This document shows, in pieces, positions 43,756-52,533 of a DNA stretch of 64,000 bases. The stretch is from Staphylococcus pseudoxylosus (GTDB lineage Bacteria; Bacillota; Bacilli; Staphylococcales; Staphylococcaceae): NCBI RefSeq assembly GCF_003697915.1, contig NZ_RCVN01000002.1, forward strand, positions 124,001 to 188,000, in the 5' to 3' direction. Made by a program: the position numbers and the translations under genes. Every line of letters starts with the position of its first letter. Within the stretch, counting starts at the first letter, position 1. The notes below the pieces were generated by a model, which saw only the letters and a program-made list of their open reading frames with translations, made no database searches and had not been told where the DNA came from.

Positions 43756-44985
43756 ATGATAAATAATTTTGATTCACTTTTCAAAACACTTATATTGCCT
43801 AACGGTATTAAATTAAATAATCGTTTTGTACTTTCGCCTATGACGACTAATTCCTCCACACAAAATGGACATATTACCGAAGAAGACTTGCGTTATGCAC
43901 AAAGACGTTCGCATGCAGCACCTCTTCAAGTAACAGGTGCAGCTTATATAGAACCCTATGGTCAACTATTTGAATACGGCTTTAGTATTATAGATGACAG
44001 CTGTATACCAGGTTTAAAAAAACTAGCTACTGCCATGAAACAAGATGGCAATAAAGCCATTTTGCAACTTACACATGCAGGTAGGTTTTCAAACCAAGCT
44101 ATTTTAAATTTTGGCCAAGTTTATGGCCCTAGCCCTATGTCACTACATTCACCTATCGAACATGAAGTCTTAGCAATGTCACAAACAAAGATTGACGCTG
44201 TAACCAAACAATATGCAGATGCAACTTCACGTGCCATTCAAGCTGGATTTGATGGCGTTGAAATCTCTGCAGCACAACGTTTACTCATTCAAACATTTTT
44301 CTCTACATTCTCTAATCAACGTACGGATCAATATGGACCACAAAACCTTAAGAATCGGGCACGTATTGCCTTAGAGATATTAAATGCTGTGCAATCTGTA
44401 ATTGATAAGGAGGCGCCACCTAACTTTATACTAGGTTATCGTGCCACACCAGAAGAAACACGTGGGAGCGATGTTGGTTACACGATTGACGAATTCAACC
44501 AACATCTAGACTGGGTTTTAGAAGTAGCAGATATACAATATTTAGCGATTGCTAGTTGGGGACGTCAAATTTATCAAAACAAGGTTCGCTCAGATGGTAG
44601 CTATAAGGGACAATTTGTAAATGCAGTTGTTCATGACTATTTAAGCGGTAGAGTGCCTATGATTGCAAGTGGTGGAATTAATTCCCCTGAAAGCGCGTTG
44701 GACGCATTAAAACATGCTGATATGGTTGGTATGTCTTCACCCTTTGTAACAGAGCCTGATTTCGTAACGAAATTAGCAAATGGTACGCCAGAAAAAATCA
44801 ATTTACATGTCACATTAAAAGATATAGATGAATTAGCTATCCCATATGCAGCATTTAAAGATATCGTTAAAATGATGGATTACGGTGAGGGCTTAAATAA
44901 AGAAACACGAGACGAACTACGTAAGCTTGAAAAAAATTATGACCAAGTAGAATATACTGCAGTTGAAAAAAGAGCGGAAACATAA
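43756..44985 (+). CDS. Old yellow enzyme family flavin oxidoreductase
   Basis: 409 aa. The barrel start TLILPNGIKLNNRFVLSPMTTNSS, ILQLTHAGRFSNQ, GFDGVEISAAQRLLIQTF and the FMN-phosphate segment VPMIASGGI mark an OYE/NADH:flavin oxidoreductase. It is divergent from the LLM gene. An OYE-type gene accompanies extended SirTM operons in staphylococci, so a shared redox function is likely. AATGAGGTCAAAGCT precedes the ATG. In typical OYEs the HXXN/H pair binds substrate; here QR follows AA, a possible change in substrate site. Confidence 0.88.
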   Translation: MINNFDSLFKTLILPNGIKLNNRFVLSPMTTNSSTQNGHITEEDLRYAQRRSHAAPLQVTGAAYIEPYGQLFEYGFSIIDDSCIPGLKKLATAMKQDGNKAILQLTHAGRFSNQAILNFGQVYGPSPMSLHSPIEHEVLAMSQTKIDAVTKQYADATSRAIQAGFDGVEISAAQRLLIQTFFSTFSNQRTDQYGPQNLKNRARIALEILNAVQSVIDKEAPPNFILGYRATPEETRGSDVGYTIDEFNQHLDWVLEVADIQYLAIASWGRQIYQNKVRSDGSYKGQFVNAVVHDYLSGRVPMIASGGINSPESALDALKHADMVGMSSPFVTEPDFVTKLANGTPEKINLHVTLKDIDELAIPYAAFKDIVKMMDYGEGLNKETRDELRKLEKNYDQVEYTAVEKRAET

Positions 44986-45019
44986 GACCCTAATTTGATC
45001 TTATGTTTCCGCTTCTTTT
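44973..45019. terminator. Bidirectional terminator overlapping the OYE stop codon
   Basis: A perfect 14-bp stem GCGGAAACATAAGA/TCTTATGTTTCCGC includes the stop codon of the OYE gene. A-rich and T-rich flanks let it also serve the leftward ipdC-like gene. Confidence 0.88.
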
Positions 45020-45074
45020 AAGTTGAGATATTAGCTATAAATCTAATATATATATTCTAAACTATTTTTGCATA

Positions 45075-46718
45075 TTAGCCGTTTTGCTTAGCAAATGCCT
45101 GACCTATCGCATTTAACTTACGAGGTGCATCATGGATATCCATTTTCACTTCTATAAGATGCATTCTGTCAGGTTGCGCTTCGACTTGGAGCAATACTTT
45201 TTGGAATTCTTCACTCGTGTTGACATCATATGTGCAAACTTCTTCTTTACCACCAAAGACCGTTGGTAATAATTTATAATCCCACATTTTAATATCGTTA
45301 TACACTGCATTTTCGCCATGAATTTTACGTTCCACTGTATATCCGTCATTATTGATAACAAATATAACTGGTTTAATTTCTTCTCTTATCATCGTAGATA
45401 TTGCTTGCACAGTTAATTGTAAAGAACCGTCACCAATTAATAGTAAGTTCCTACGATTAGGGTCAGACAATTGAGCACCTAAAGTCGCAGGTAAAGTATA
45501 TCCAATAGATCCCCACAATGGTTGCCCTATAAATTTATTATGTTGATTTAATGCTAAATCATACGCTCCAAAGAATGAAGTTCCTTGTTCAGCTATAATC
45601 ACATCTTCTTCTTTAATAAAATCCTGCATCATTTTGAAGTAAGTCTCTTGTGTTAAAGGATCCGCATTCAAATCATAATCATGCGCACTTGGACGCTGAT
45701 ATTTCGGAAAATCCATGTGATTTACATAATTAATTTTATTTAATCCAGCTAGCAAATCTACTAACGATACATTCGTATCTTTCGTTTCATTCATTTTAAA
45801 ATTATGATGATTGATCATTACTACATCATCAATATCAAATTGATATGAATAACCGGCTGTAGCTGAATCTGTCAATTTTGCACCAATATTTAAAATTGCA
45901 TCACTTTGATCTACATAGTCTCTAATGGCTTTATCCGCTAATGCACCATCATAAATTCCCATATAATATGGACTTTCCTCATTAAATGCACCTTTACCTA
46001 ATGATAATTGTGCAACTGGAATATGTGTCTGTGTTACGAATTTTTCTAAATCTTCATGTAACCCAAAACTGTTAATTTCGTGACCAGCGATGATAACCGG
46101 TTGGTCTGCACTTTGTAATTTTTCCATTATCATTTGCATATATTTAGAAACATCCATATGTTGACGTTCTGCTAGTTCAAATGATGCTGTTACTTCTATC
46201 TCAGTATTCGCTACATCAATTGGTAAGTGAATATGAACCGGTCTCTTTTCAAATAATGCAGCGCTTATCACCCTTGGAATTTCTGATTGTGCGTTTTCGG
46301 GTGTGATATACGCTTGTGTTGTTGTAATTGAAGCATACATATTTCTATAATCATCAAAACGTCCCTCACCTAAAGAATGATGTACATATTTACCATCCTG
46401 TTCAACGGCACGTGTCGGTGCCCCAGTAATTTGGATAACTGGTACACGTTCTGCATACGACCCTGCAATACCGTTTACGGCACTTAGTTCTCCTACACCA
46501 AATGTCGTTACCATAGCAGCAATGCCTTTCAACCTTGCATAACCATCCGCTGCATAACTTGCATTTAATTCATTCGTATTGCCAACCCATTCTAAGTCAT
46601 CACGACTAATAATGTCATCTAGAAAGGTAAGATTGAAATCTCCTGGTACACCAAACACTTTATCTACACCAACATTGCTCAAACAGTCCATTAGATATTG
46701 TCCTACACGTTTTTTCAT
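45075..46718 (-). CDS. ipdC: ThDP-dependent 2-oxoacid decarboxylase (indolepyruvate/phenylpyruvate type)
   Basis: About 547 aa. The catalytic glutamate lies in NTNELNASYAADGYAR, and the ThDP/Mg motif is LIGDGSLQLTVQAI...VINNDGYTVE. The length and AERVPVIQITGAPT, YVHHSLGEGRFDDYRNM fit the PDC/IPDC/KdcA group that converts aromatic or branched 2-oxoacids to aldehydes. The substrate is not fixed by sequence. AAGGGG is 8 nt from ATG 46718 but only 2 nt from the ATG at 46724, so 46718 is chosen. Confidence 0.87.
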   Translation of the reverse strand: MKKRVGQYLMDCLSNVGVDKVFGVPGDFNLTFLDDIISRDDLEWVGNTNELNASYAADGYARLKGIAAMVTTFGVGELSAVNGIAGSYAERVPVIQITGAPTRAVEQDGKYVHHSLGEGRFDDYRNMYASITTTQAYITPENAQSEIPRVISAALFEKRPVHIHLPIDVANTEIEVTASFELAERQHMDVSKYMQMIMEKLQSADQPVIIAGHEINSFGLHEDLEKFVTQTHIPVAQLSLGKGAFNEESPYYMGIYDGALADKAIRDYVDQSDAILNIGAKLTDSATAGYSYQFDIDDVVMINHHNFKMNETKDTNVSLVDLLAGLNKINYVNHMDFPKYQRPSAHDYDLNADPLTQETYFKMMQDFIKEEDVIIAEQGTSFFGAYDLALNQHNKFIGQPLWGSIGYTLPATLGAQLSDPNRRNLLLIGDGSLQLTVQAISTMIREEIKPVIFVINNDGYTVERKIHGENAVYNDIKMWDYKLLPTVFGGKEEVCTYDVNTSEEFQKVLLQVEAQPDRMHLIEVKMDIHDAPRKLNAIGQAFAKQNG

Positions 46719-46987
46719 TTTCATTTCCCCTTTTACTCTATATCTAATACACTTCAAATTTAACTTATAACATAATAAAGGTCAACAATATTGACTTTTA
46801 TTATTGGATGAATCTTCCTAGATTGCTCACTTATATATCAACACGATTAAACTTAACGACTTATAGACGCACATAAAAGAGAGTATAGAGACCTATGATT
46901 ATAATTAAATTGTGCCCTCCCTCAAAAATTGTATAATTTAAAACATAACTAATTGAAATATTAATTATGTTATTCCTACCTATAATT

Positions 46988-47022
46988 AAAAATTCCGGGA
47001 CATCTAATGTTATCCCGGAATC
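46988..47022 (-). terminator. Terminator downstream of the MarR-type gene
   Basis: ATTCCGGGA/TCCCGGAAT 9-bp perfect stem; on the minus strand TTTTTAATTATA follows. It lies about 120 nt beyond the MarR gene stop. Confidence 0.75.
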
Positions 47023-47144
47023 TATTTATATAGTGTAATTTAGTTTTTTCAGACTCATGTAGCATTGTATTCATACAATACTACAATTTAAAAAGCTTTG
47101 GACCTATCAACGTTAAAACATGAACTGGATATTGTACTAACTTT

Positions 47145-47600
47145 TTAATCTTTCACTTCATCTTTCAAATATTTTACCTCTTGAAATCCTGTACGATACG
47201 AAGCAAATTCTTCCATAATTGCATACCAATCATTTCCTACTTTTTTTTGAATATCTCTAAATAAATCATTCTGTGCTTTGTTTAATTCACGCACTAATTT
47301 TGTACCTTTTTCAGTAGGGTAAAGCGCTTTGACTCTTTTATCGGCTTCAGTCTGTTTTTCAATAATATACGCTTCATCTTTAAGTTTTTTCAAAGTTGCG
47401 TGACTACCTTGCTTAGAAATTTCCATGCCTTTTAAGAGATCTTTGATTGTAATACCTGGGACTTTCTCTATAAAAAACAGAAATCTGTGATGTTGTCTAT
47501 TCAAACCATAATCTTCAATTATTTCATCTGCGGTATTTATAAATGTTTTATACGCAAAGTAAAATAACAAATTTTCATAATCATTATTATTTCCTTCCAT
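47145..47600 (-). CDS. MarR-family transcriptional regulator
   Basis: 151 aa. A central winged helix-turn-helix (GITIKDLLKGMEISKQGSHATLKKLKDEAYIIEKQ) is flanked by dimerisation helices. Ligand and targets are unknown. It lies upstream of the ipdC-like gene on the same strand, but a terminator separates them. AAGGAATGTGAGT precedes the ATG. Confidence 0.87.
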   Translation of the reverse strand: MEGNNNDYENLLFYFAYKTFINTADEIIEDYGLNRQHHRFLFFIEKVPGITIKDLLKGMEISKQGSHATLKKLKDEAYIIEKQTEADKRVKALYPTEKGTKLVRELNKAQNDLFRDIQKKVGNDWYAIMEEFASYRTGFQEVKYLKDEVKD

Positions 47601-47936
47601 TCATACTCACATTCCTTATCTATATTAATCACTTTTATTATAATCGTTTTACCTTTTTCCTAGGAAATATATACAATATAACCATAACACTTTTATGATT
47701 ATAACAGACTTATTGCTGAATTAATTCGTTATAAATCATTAAACCCTCTATCACTGTTGACTCTGAGCAGCTAAATAAAAAGAGAATAACGATATCTCCA
47801 TAAAACTTAACCCTTTTTATTGAATATAATACATTATTTTTTGTATTCAACTCATAATGAGAAAAAAGGACCATTGCCCCAAAATTGGTAGCAATAGTCC
47901 TTTCGCTAATAAAGCAAAAACTAATTCTGCTTTTAT
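47601..47936. other. Intergenic region between MarR gene and channel gene
   Basis: 336 nt, AT-rich, with the channel-gene terminator at its right end and presumably the MarR promoter at its left. Nothing else is evident. Confidence 0.5.
47864..47904 (-). terminator. Terminator of the MscS-like channel gene
   Basis: AAAGGACcATTGC pairs with GCAATaGTCCTTT, one mismatch, with A and T tracts outside. Confidence 0.8.
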
Positions 47937-48878
47937 TTATTTTTTATTTTCTGAATCGATTTTATTAGAGAATTTTTCAAGTTGTTTCTCAGCAAACGAC
48001 TTACCGCCAATACCAAACGCAATTGCAAATGCTACAGCTACAGCACCTAAAATTAATAAGAATGCCACGTTAACAATACTTTGCGCAAAGTTTAACTGAT
48101 CTAATGTCATGAATACGGAAACAATGATAACTAAGTATTTTACAATTTCAGCTAACATACCGTTTCCAGTTGATTTATTGATTAATTTTGCAACTAAGTT
48201 ACCACCGATTAATCCTAGCGCTAAAATGATTGCAGCTGAAATAACAAGCGGTAAGTAACCGATAATCGCTTCACCAATTTGATTTAATACAGATAAATTC
48301 ACTGTACTAAGGGCTTGGACCGTAAAGAACAAGCCAATTAGCGTAGTAATTACCCAGCCAGCTGCTACTGGAATATCTATGCTATCTTCATTCTTTCCAA
48401 AATTAACATATTGATTAAACTTACTTACGTTTAAGCTTGATAATATGTTTTTTACTAATGTACCTAAAACTTTTGCAATAAATAAACCAAGTACTAATAT
48501 AACTACTGCAACAATAATTTTAGGTGAAAAGTTAAGTATACTGCTCATCATACCTTTAATAGGTTTAGATACTGATTGCATGTTTAATGAATCAAAAACT
48601 GATGGTAAGAATAGTAAGAATACAAGGAAGTATGCTAACTTACCAAATGTTTGTATCAAACCTGCTGACTCAGACTTTCCGCTTTCTGCATCTATTAAGC
48701 CCTTTTCTTGTAACCAGGACTCAAAACCTAATGCGCCCAGGCCTTTGACTATGATATTCTTAACGATTACTGCAATAATCCAAGCAATAATTAAGAATAT
48801 TAATGCACCTATAATATTGGGGATGAAACTGATAACACTATCAAGTGCTCCCATTAAAGAATCTAAAATTTTACTCAT
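47937..48878 (-). CDS. Mechanosensitive-channel-like membrane protein with conserved TM helices
   Basis: 313 aa, about five to six hydrophobic segments. Three copies of the conserved TM-helix pattern (IIGALIFLIIAWIIAVIVKNI, ILNFSPKIIVAVVILVLGLF in part, and IGYLPLVISAAIILALGLIG) and the C-terminal FAIAFGIGGKSFAEKQLE match the MscS-related TM_helix family (CmpX-like). The classic MscS beta domain is absent, so gating by tension is uncertain. AAGGGGGCAATTCAC precedes the ATG. Monocistronic. Confidence 0.85.
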   Translation of the reverse strand: MSKILDSLMGALDSVISFIPNIIGALIFLIIAWIIAVIVKNIIVKGLGALGFESWLQEKGLIDAESGKSESAGLIQTFGKLAYFLVFLLFLPSVFDSLNMQSVSKPIKGMMSSILNFSPKIIVAVVILVLGLFIAKVLGTLVKNILSSLNVSKFNQYVNFGKNEDSIDIPVAAGWVITTLIGLFFTVQALSTVNLSVLNQIGEAIIGYLPLVISAAIILALGLIGGNLVAKLINKSTGNGMLAEIVKYLVIIVSVFMTLDQLNFAQSIVNVAFLLILGAVAVAFAIAFGIGGKSFAEKQLEKFSNKIDSENKK

Positions 48879-49071
48879 GTGAATTGCCCCCTTTTTTGGA
48901 CAAATACCCTAGAAAAATAAAGATAATCATATTTATATAAATTTTTTAAAAACAATTTTGTAAATTAAGATAATTACACACGCTATTTATTTATCAAACG
49001 CTAAATAAACAGATTGCCAATTAATTAAATATAAATTAAGCGACCTTCTAATTATTTTTTATTTATAACTA

Positions 49072-49501
49072 TTAATCCTCTATAATGTCTAGACCTTCAC
49101 TTCTCAACTGTTCGATACCTGCTAGCATCTGATTGATTTCTTCTTTTGAATGACTTTCCCATGAACCTAATTCTGCAACAATTTTCAATGGCTCAGTAGA
49201 ACGATATGAACGCGTTGGATTGCCAGGAAATTTCTTGTCTGTAACATTAGGATCATCTTCAAAGTTTCCTAGTGGCTCTACGATATAAATGTGTGCATCT
49301 GCTTCTTCTTTAGATAAAGCTACAGCCAATTCAGCCCCCCCATTTTGCTGCTTCTAATGTTCCTGTAAAATAAATATGATTCATTATGCGGTCTTGGTAA
49401 TTAGATTTTTGCAAAGGTTTCAATAAATCACCTATCTGCAACTGCACTTTTGTGCCATGTAAGTATAAATCTTGTTCAAATGCTTGCTTTTGATTTTTCA
49501 T
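49072..49501 (-). pseudogene. arr: Rifampin ADP-ribosyltransferase with a frameshift
   Basis: The reading from ATG 49501 (AGGGGGAA ribosome site) gives LYLHGTKVQLQIGDLLKP and HIYFTGTLEAAKWG, typical of Arr. At a run of seven C (plus strand 49335-49341) the frame is lost. With six bases it continues as AELAVALSKEEADAHIYIVEP, then EDDPNVTDKKFPGNPTRSYRS to the stop at 49072, a complete Arr of about 142 aa. Arr transfers ADP-ribose from NAD to the rifamycin C23 hydroxyl. As sequenced it is inactive unless frameshifting restores it. Confidence 0.85.
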
Positions 49502-49667
49502 AAAATAGTTCCCCCTCATTTCTCTAAAACGTCTTACTATTATAGGTGCCATTGAATAAAAGAAGTAGTCTATAATATTTATTTTTCATGTAGTATAATA
49601 AACACAAAGGGCATATTTAATTGTAATTATTAAACATACTTCAAACGATATCATACATCGTTTTATA

Positions 49668-49712
49668 TAAAATGAGGATACAAAATCACACTACAATTTT
49701 GTATCCTCATGC
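49668..49712 (-). terminator. Terminator of the glycerophosphodiesterase gene
   Basis: A perfect 15-bp stem ATGAGGATACAAAAT/ATTTTGTATCCTCAT followed on the minus strand by TTTATATAAAAC. Confidence 0.88.
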
Positions 49713-49733
49713 TATTTATTATATGTAGATGGA

Positions 49734-50477
49734 TTAACTATTTAAATGAGCTAATTCATCCCCTTTATCTGTGAAGACCCCGTCTACTCCCCAATTAGCC
49801 AATTGATTTGCTCTCATCTTATTATTTACTGTCCATACATTTAATTCATAGCCAGCATCTTTTATTGCGCGAACACGATTTTTTGTAAGTTTTGCATCTT
49901 CAATATTAACAATTGTCGATCCACAAAAATCTAAAAGCGTTCTCCAGTCTCCTTGAAACGCTGCTGCTTTGAAGATAACTGCTCGTTTGTATGCTGGCAT
50001 ATGTACTTCTGCTAACTTTACTAAATATAGATTAAAACTAGATATCAATACGTTTAGGCTTTTATCTAAGTCTTTTAATTTTTCAGCTACTTGCTGAACC
50101 ATACTTAAAGATAAATCACTACCGTTATTCCCAGTCACACCCTTTAACTCAATGTTTAAATTCATTTGATATTCATTAGCAAATGCAATTATCTCATCAA
50201 ATGTTGGTAATTTTTCACCTTTAAATTTTGAGCCAAACCACTTCCCTGCACAAGCATGCTTGATGTCTTCATACTCTAATTGTGTAATTTCACCAATCAT
50301 ATCTGTGGTTCTATCTAAAAAGTCATCGTGGATAATAACGAGTTGTTCATCCTTTGTAATTGCAACATCTAGTTCCACCCATTTTAGTCCAGTCACTTTT
50401 GCTGCCGCTTCAAATGCTGCTATAGTATTTTCAGGTGCTTTACTTGATAATCCTCTATGTCCATATATAGTAAACAT
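49734..50477 (-). CDS. Cytoplasmic glycerophosphodiester phosphodiesterase
   Basis: 247 aa. The catalytic HRGLSSKAPENTIAAF (His7, Arg8), metal-binding Glu/Asp in WVELDVAITKD and VIIHDDFLDRTTD define the GDPD family. It hydrolyses glycerophosphodiesters to glycerol 3-phosphate and an alcohol. No signal peptide is present, unlike GlpQ, so it is probably UgpQ-like and acts inside the cell. GGAAGATGAG precedes the ATG. Confidence 0.92.
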   Translation of the reverse strand: MFTIYGHRGLSSKAPENTIAAFEAAAKVTGLKWVELDVAITKDEQLVIIHDDFLDRTTDMIGEITQLEYEDIKHACAGKWFGSKFKGEKLPTFDEIIAFANEYQMNLNIELKGVTGNNGSDLSLSMVQQVAEKLKDLDKSLNVLISSFNLYLVKLAEVHMPAYKRAVIFKAAAFQGDWRTLLDFCGSTIVNIEDAKLTKNRVRAIKDAGYELNVWTVNNKMRANQLANWGVDGVFTDKGDELAHLNS

Positions 50478-50593
50478 CTCATCTTCCTTTTCAAATAGAT
50501 TTTAATGTAATTATGATATGTACTTTAAGATATTACAAATAATCTAAATATTTTATCAGAGTTATTCACTTATTTTATAAACATACGACTTAA

Positions 50594-50637
50594 CAAAAAA
50601 ATCGCCTTTGACACCTTTTTAAAGGTATTCAAAGACG
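50594..50637 (-). terminator. Terminator of lytM
   Basis: On the minus strand CGTCTTTGA...TCAAAGGCG encloses an inner ACCTTT/AAAGGT stem and is followed by seven T. Confidence 0.85.
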
Positions 50638-50653
50638 ACTAATTAATTGTTTA

Positions 50654-51706
50654 TTATGCTTTTGAATTTACATATGATGTAGGATCAACTGAATATTGAT
50701 TACCTACGCCACCTTGCATACGTTGGAAGTGCAAGTGAGACGCAGTAGAGTTACCCGTACTACCTGATGCACCTATTTGTTGTCCTTCTTTAACTTGCTG
50801 TCCTTTTTGAACATTTAAAGAATTCATATGCATATACCATTGATAGTTATTACTATTTTTTTCTTGGATAGTAACTTGGTTACCACCACCATAATTACTC
50901 CAACCACTTTGAATTACTGTACCATCAGTTAATGAATAAACTGGTGTGTTTTCAGGCATAGCGTAATCGACACCATAGTGCGCGCCGCCACCATGGTATT
51001 GACCGTATGGTTGTAATTGACGGTTTTTAGTTAACCAATTTGATGAATTTGAGTTGCTTGTTGCATTTGAATCCGATGTATTGTTTGAAGTACTTTGGTT
51101 TGTTGAATCTTGGGCTGTTGTATTAGTTGTTGCATTTGACGTTGCATTTGATGTTTCATTCGATGTTGCATTCTGTTGTACGTTTTGTTTACCGTTACCA
51201 TCATTACGTGTATAACTATCATTGTAGTCTACATTTGATGTTGCTTGTTCAGATGAAGTTTGAGCAGAAACTTCGTCTGAACTATTTATGTTTTGTGTAT
51301 CATTTTGATTATTATTTTGATTTACATCATAACCATCTTTTTGAACTGCTTCATGGCTTTGGTTAGCAGAATAATTGTTATCATTATTTACTGTTGCATT
51401 TGCATCTCCACTTTGATTATTCATAGGGAAATAAAAGTAATGATAATTTCCTTCGCCATCAATTAAATAGAAATAATATTGTTGTTGATCAAACATAGAT
51501 TGGTCCCAATTACCATCTAGCGTGTGATGATAATTACCGCTAGCATCTTGATCAATATAACCATAGTTAAAAATACTATTAGAAGACTGGTTACTTGAAT
51601 ATTGTGAATTAGATTGATCATTTTCTGATGCTTGTGCCTCTCCTTGTGCTATGCCAATTGCTCCCAATGACAATGTAGCAATCGTTGCTGTAACAAACTT
51701 TTTCAT
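50654..51706 (-). CDS. lytM: LytM-like peptidoglycan endopeptidase (M23), secreted
   Basis: 350 aa. A Sec signal peptide ends at about AQA-S (residue 27). A LytM-type N-terminal region (NYHHTLDGNWDQSMFDQQ, YHYFYFP) is followed by about 130 residues rich in Asn, Ser and Thr, then an M23 domain with zinc ligands in GGGAHYGVDYAMP and HLHFQ. S. aureus LytM cleaves pentaglycine bridges and is kept latent by an Asn from the N-terminal region; NDNNYSANQ aligns with that segment. The linker is longer and more repetitive than in S. aureus LytM (316 aa). Located in cell wall or medium. Confidence 0.93.
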   Translation of the reverse strand: MKKFVTATIATLSLGAIGIAQGEAQASENDQSNSQYSSNQSSNSIFNYGYIDQDASGNYHHTLDGNWDQSMFDQQQYYFYLIDGEGNYHYFYFPMNNQSGDANATVNNDNNYSANQSHEAVQKDGYDVNQNNNQNDTQNINSSDEVSAQTSSEQATSNVDYNDSYTRNDGNGKQNVQQNATSNETSNATSNATTNTTAQDSTNQSTSNNTSDSNATSNSNSSNWLTKNRQLQPYGQYHGGGAHYGVDYAMPENTPVYSLTDGTVIQSGWSNYGGGNQVTIQEKNSNNYQWYMHMNSLNVQKGQQVKEGQQIGASGSTGNSTASHLHFQRMQGGVGNQYSVDPTSYVNSKA

Positions 51707-52152
51707 AATTAATAAATCCTCCCAGATTTTTTCTTAAGCTAATATATCAGATGAAGTGATTTAATAGAATAGTAGACATCGTTTTTTAATTTACTGGTAA
51801 TTATTTTGAGATAGCTGTAATTTTTTTGAATATTCCTAACATGGCCTTTTATTACAGGTTTAAAGTATAGAAAAATGAATAGTAGCTTAGTCTTGTGATA
51901 CGATTTTCGAACATAGTTTTGTTGTTCTATTCTATCCAAGATAACTCAGGTAATTTTTTGTTAAAAAGTCTGATTGAATCTTATATATACACTAACTTTA
52001 CAAATTAAAAGTTGTACTTTCATAGAATTGCCTTTAAAGTGATTCTTTATATCTGTTTAGTTAACAATCACCCATATTAATTAAGAGATAATAAAAAAAC
52101 CGAGACATAAATTATATCTCGGTTCGTTTCATGTTTTTTATTAGTTACTATA
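51707..52152. other. Intergenic region upstream of lytM
   Basis: 446 nt, AT-rich, holding the lytM leader and the terminator of the DUF4064-like gene (52092-52126). A 66-codon leftward frame at 51739-51939 lacks a ribosome site and is not counted as a gene. Confidence 0.45.
52092..52126 (-). terminator. Terminator of the DUF4064-like gene
   Basis: AACCGAGA/TCTCGGTT 8-bp stem; on the minus strand GGTTTTTTTATT follows. Confidence 0.8.
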
Positions 52153-52503
52153 TTACTTTCTTATTAATGCTAAAATACCAGCCACTAATATTAATATGCC
52201 TGACAAAATACCGAAAAAACTTATAAAAATGATATTTAAAATACCACCTATAATTAATAATACACCTATTAGTACTCTCTTTCTGTTTATTACACAACTA
52301 AGAATCAATGTTATTATACACGTTAATATTACTGCTATGCCCAATCCAGTAATACTCCCACTATCTGTTGCTCCAAATTCTTTACCAATTCCATCGACCA
52401 TTATAGCGAATAAACCACCTATAATACCGAAGATACTGCCTAGTATCCCTAAAATCATCTCAGCTACTCTATTTGTTTGTTTTTTACCAATATTTTCATT
52501 CAT
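52153..52503 (-). CDS. DUF4064-type small membrane protein
   Basis: 116 aa, four hydrophobic segments (about 15-38, 50-68, 73-92, 94-115) and a short hydrophilic N-terminus (MNENIGKKQTNRVAEMILG). The pattern GILGSIFGIIGGLFAIMVDGI resembles DUF4064 proteins, whose function is unknown. It is 30 nt downstream of the lipoprotein gene on the same strand, so the two are probably one unit. GAGGTAATTTAA precedes the ATG. Confidence 0.78.
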   Translation of the reverse strand: MNENIGKKQTNRVAEMILGILGSIFGIIGGLFAIMVDGIGKEFGATDSGSITGLGIAVILTCIITLILSCVINRKRVLIGVLLIIGGILNIIFISFFGILSGILILVAGILALIRK

Positions 52504-52533
52504 TTAAATTACCTCTTTTTATGTTTTTTATTA

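Noticed and set aside
48445..48882. A 145-codon rightward frame opposite the MscS-like gene
   Set aside because: Antisense shadow of a membrane protein with no ribosome site or family motif.
51816..51832. TGTAAT-N5-TGAATA upstream of lytM as a WalR box
   Set aside because: The second half matches the TGTWAH consensus poorly and the strand orientation is uncertain, despite lytM being a plausible WalKR target.
51739..51939. A 66-codon leftward frame upstream of lytM
   Set aside because: No ribosome site, AT-rich random-looking sequence, and it occupies the lytM leader.
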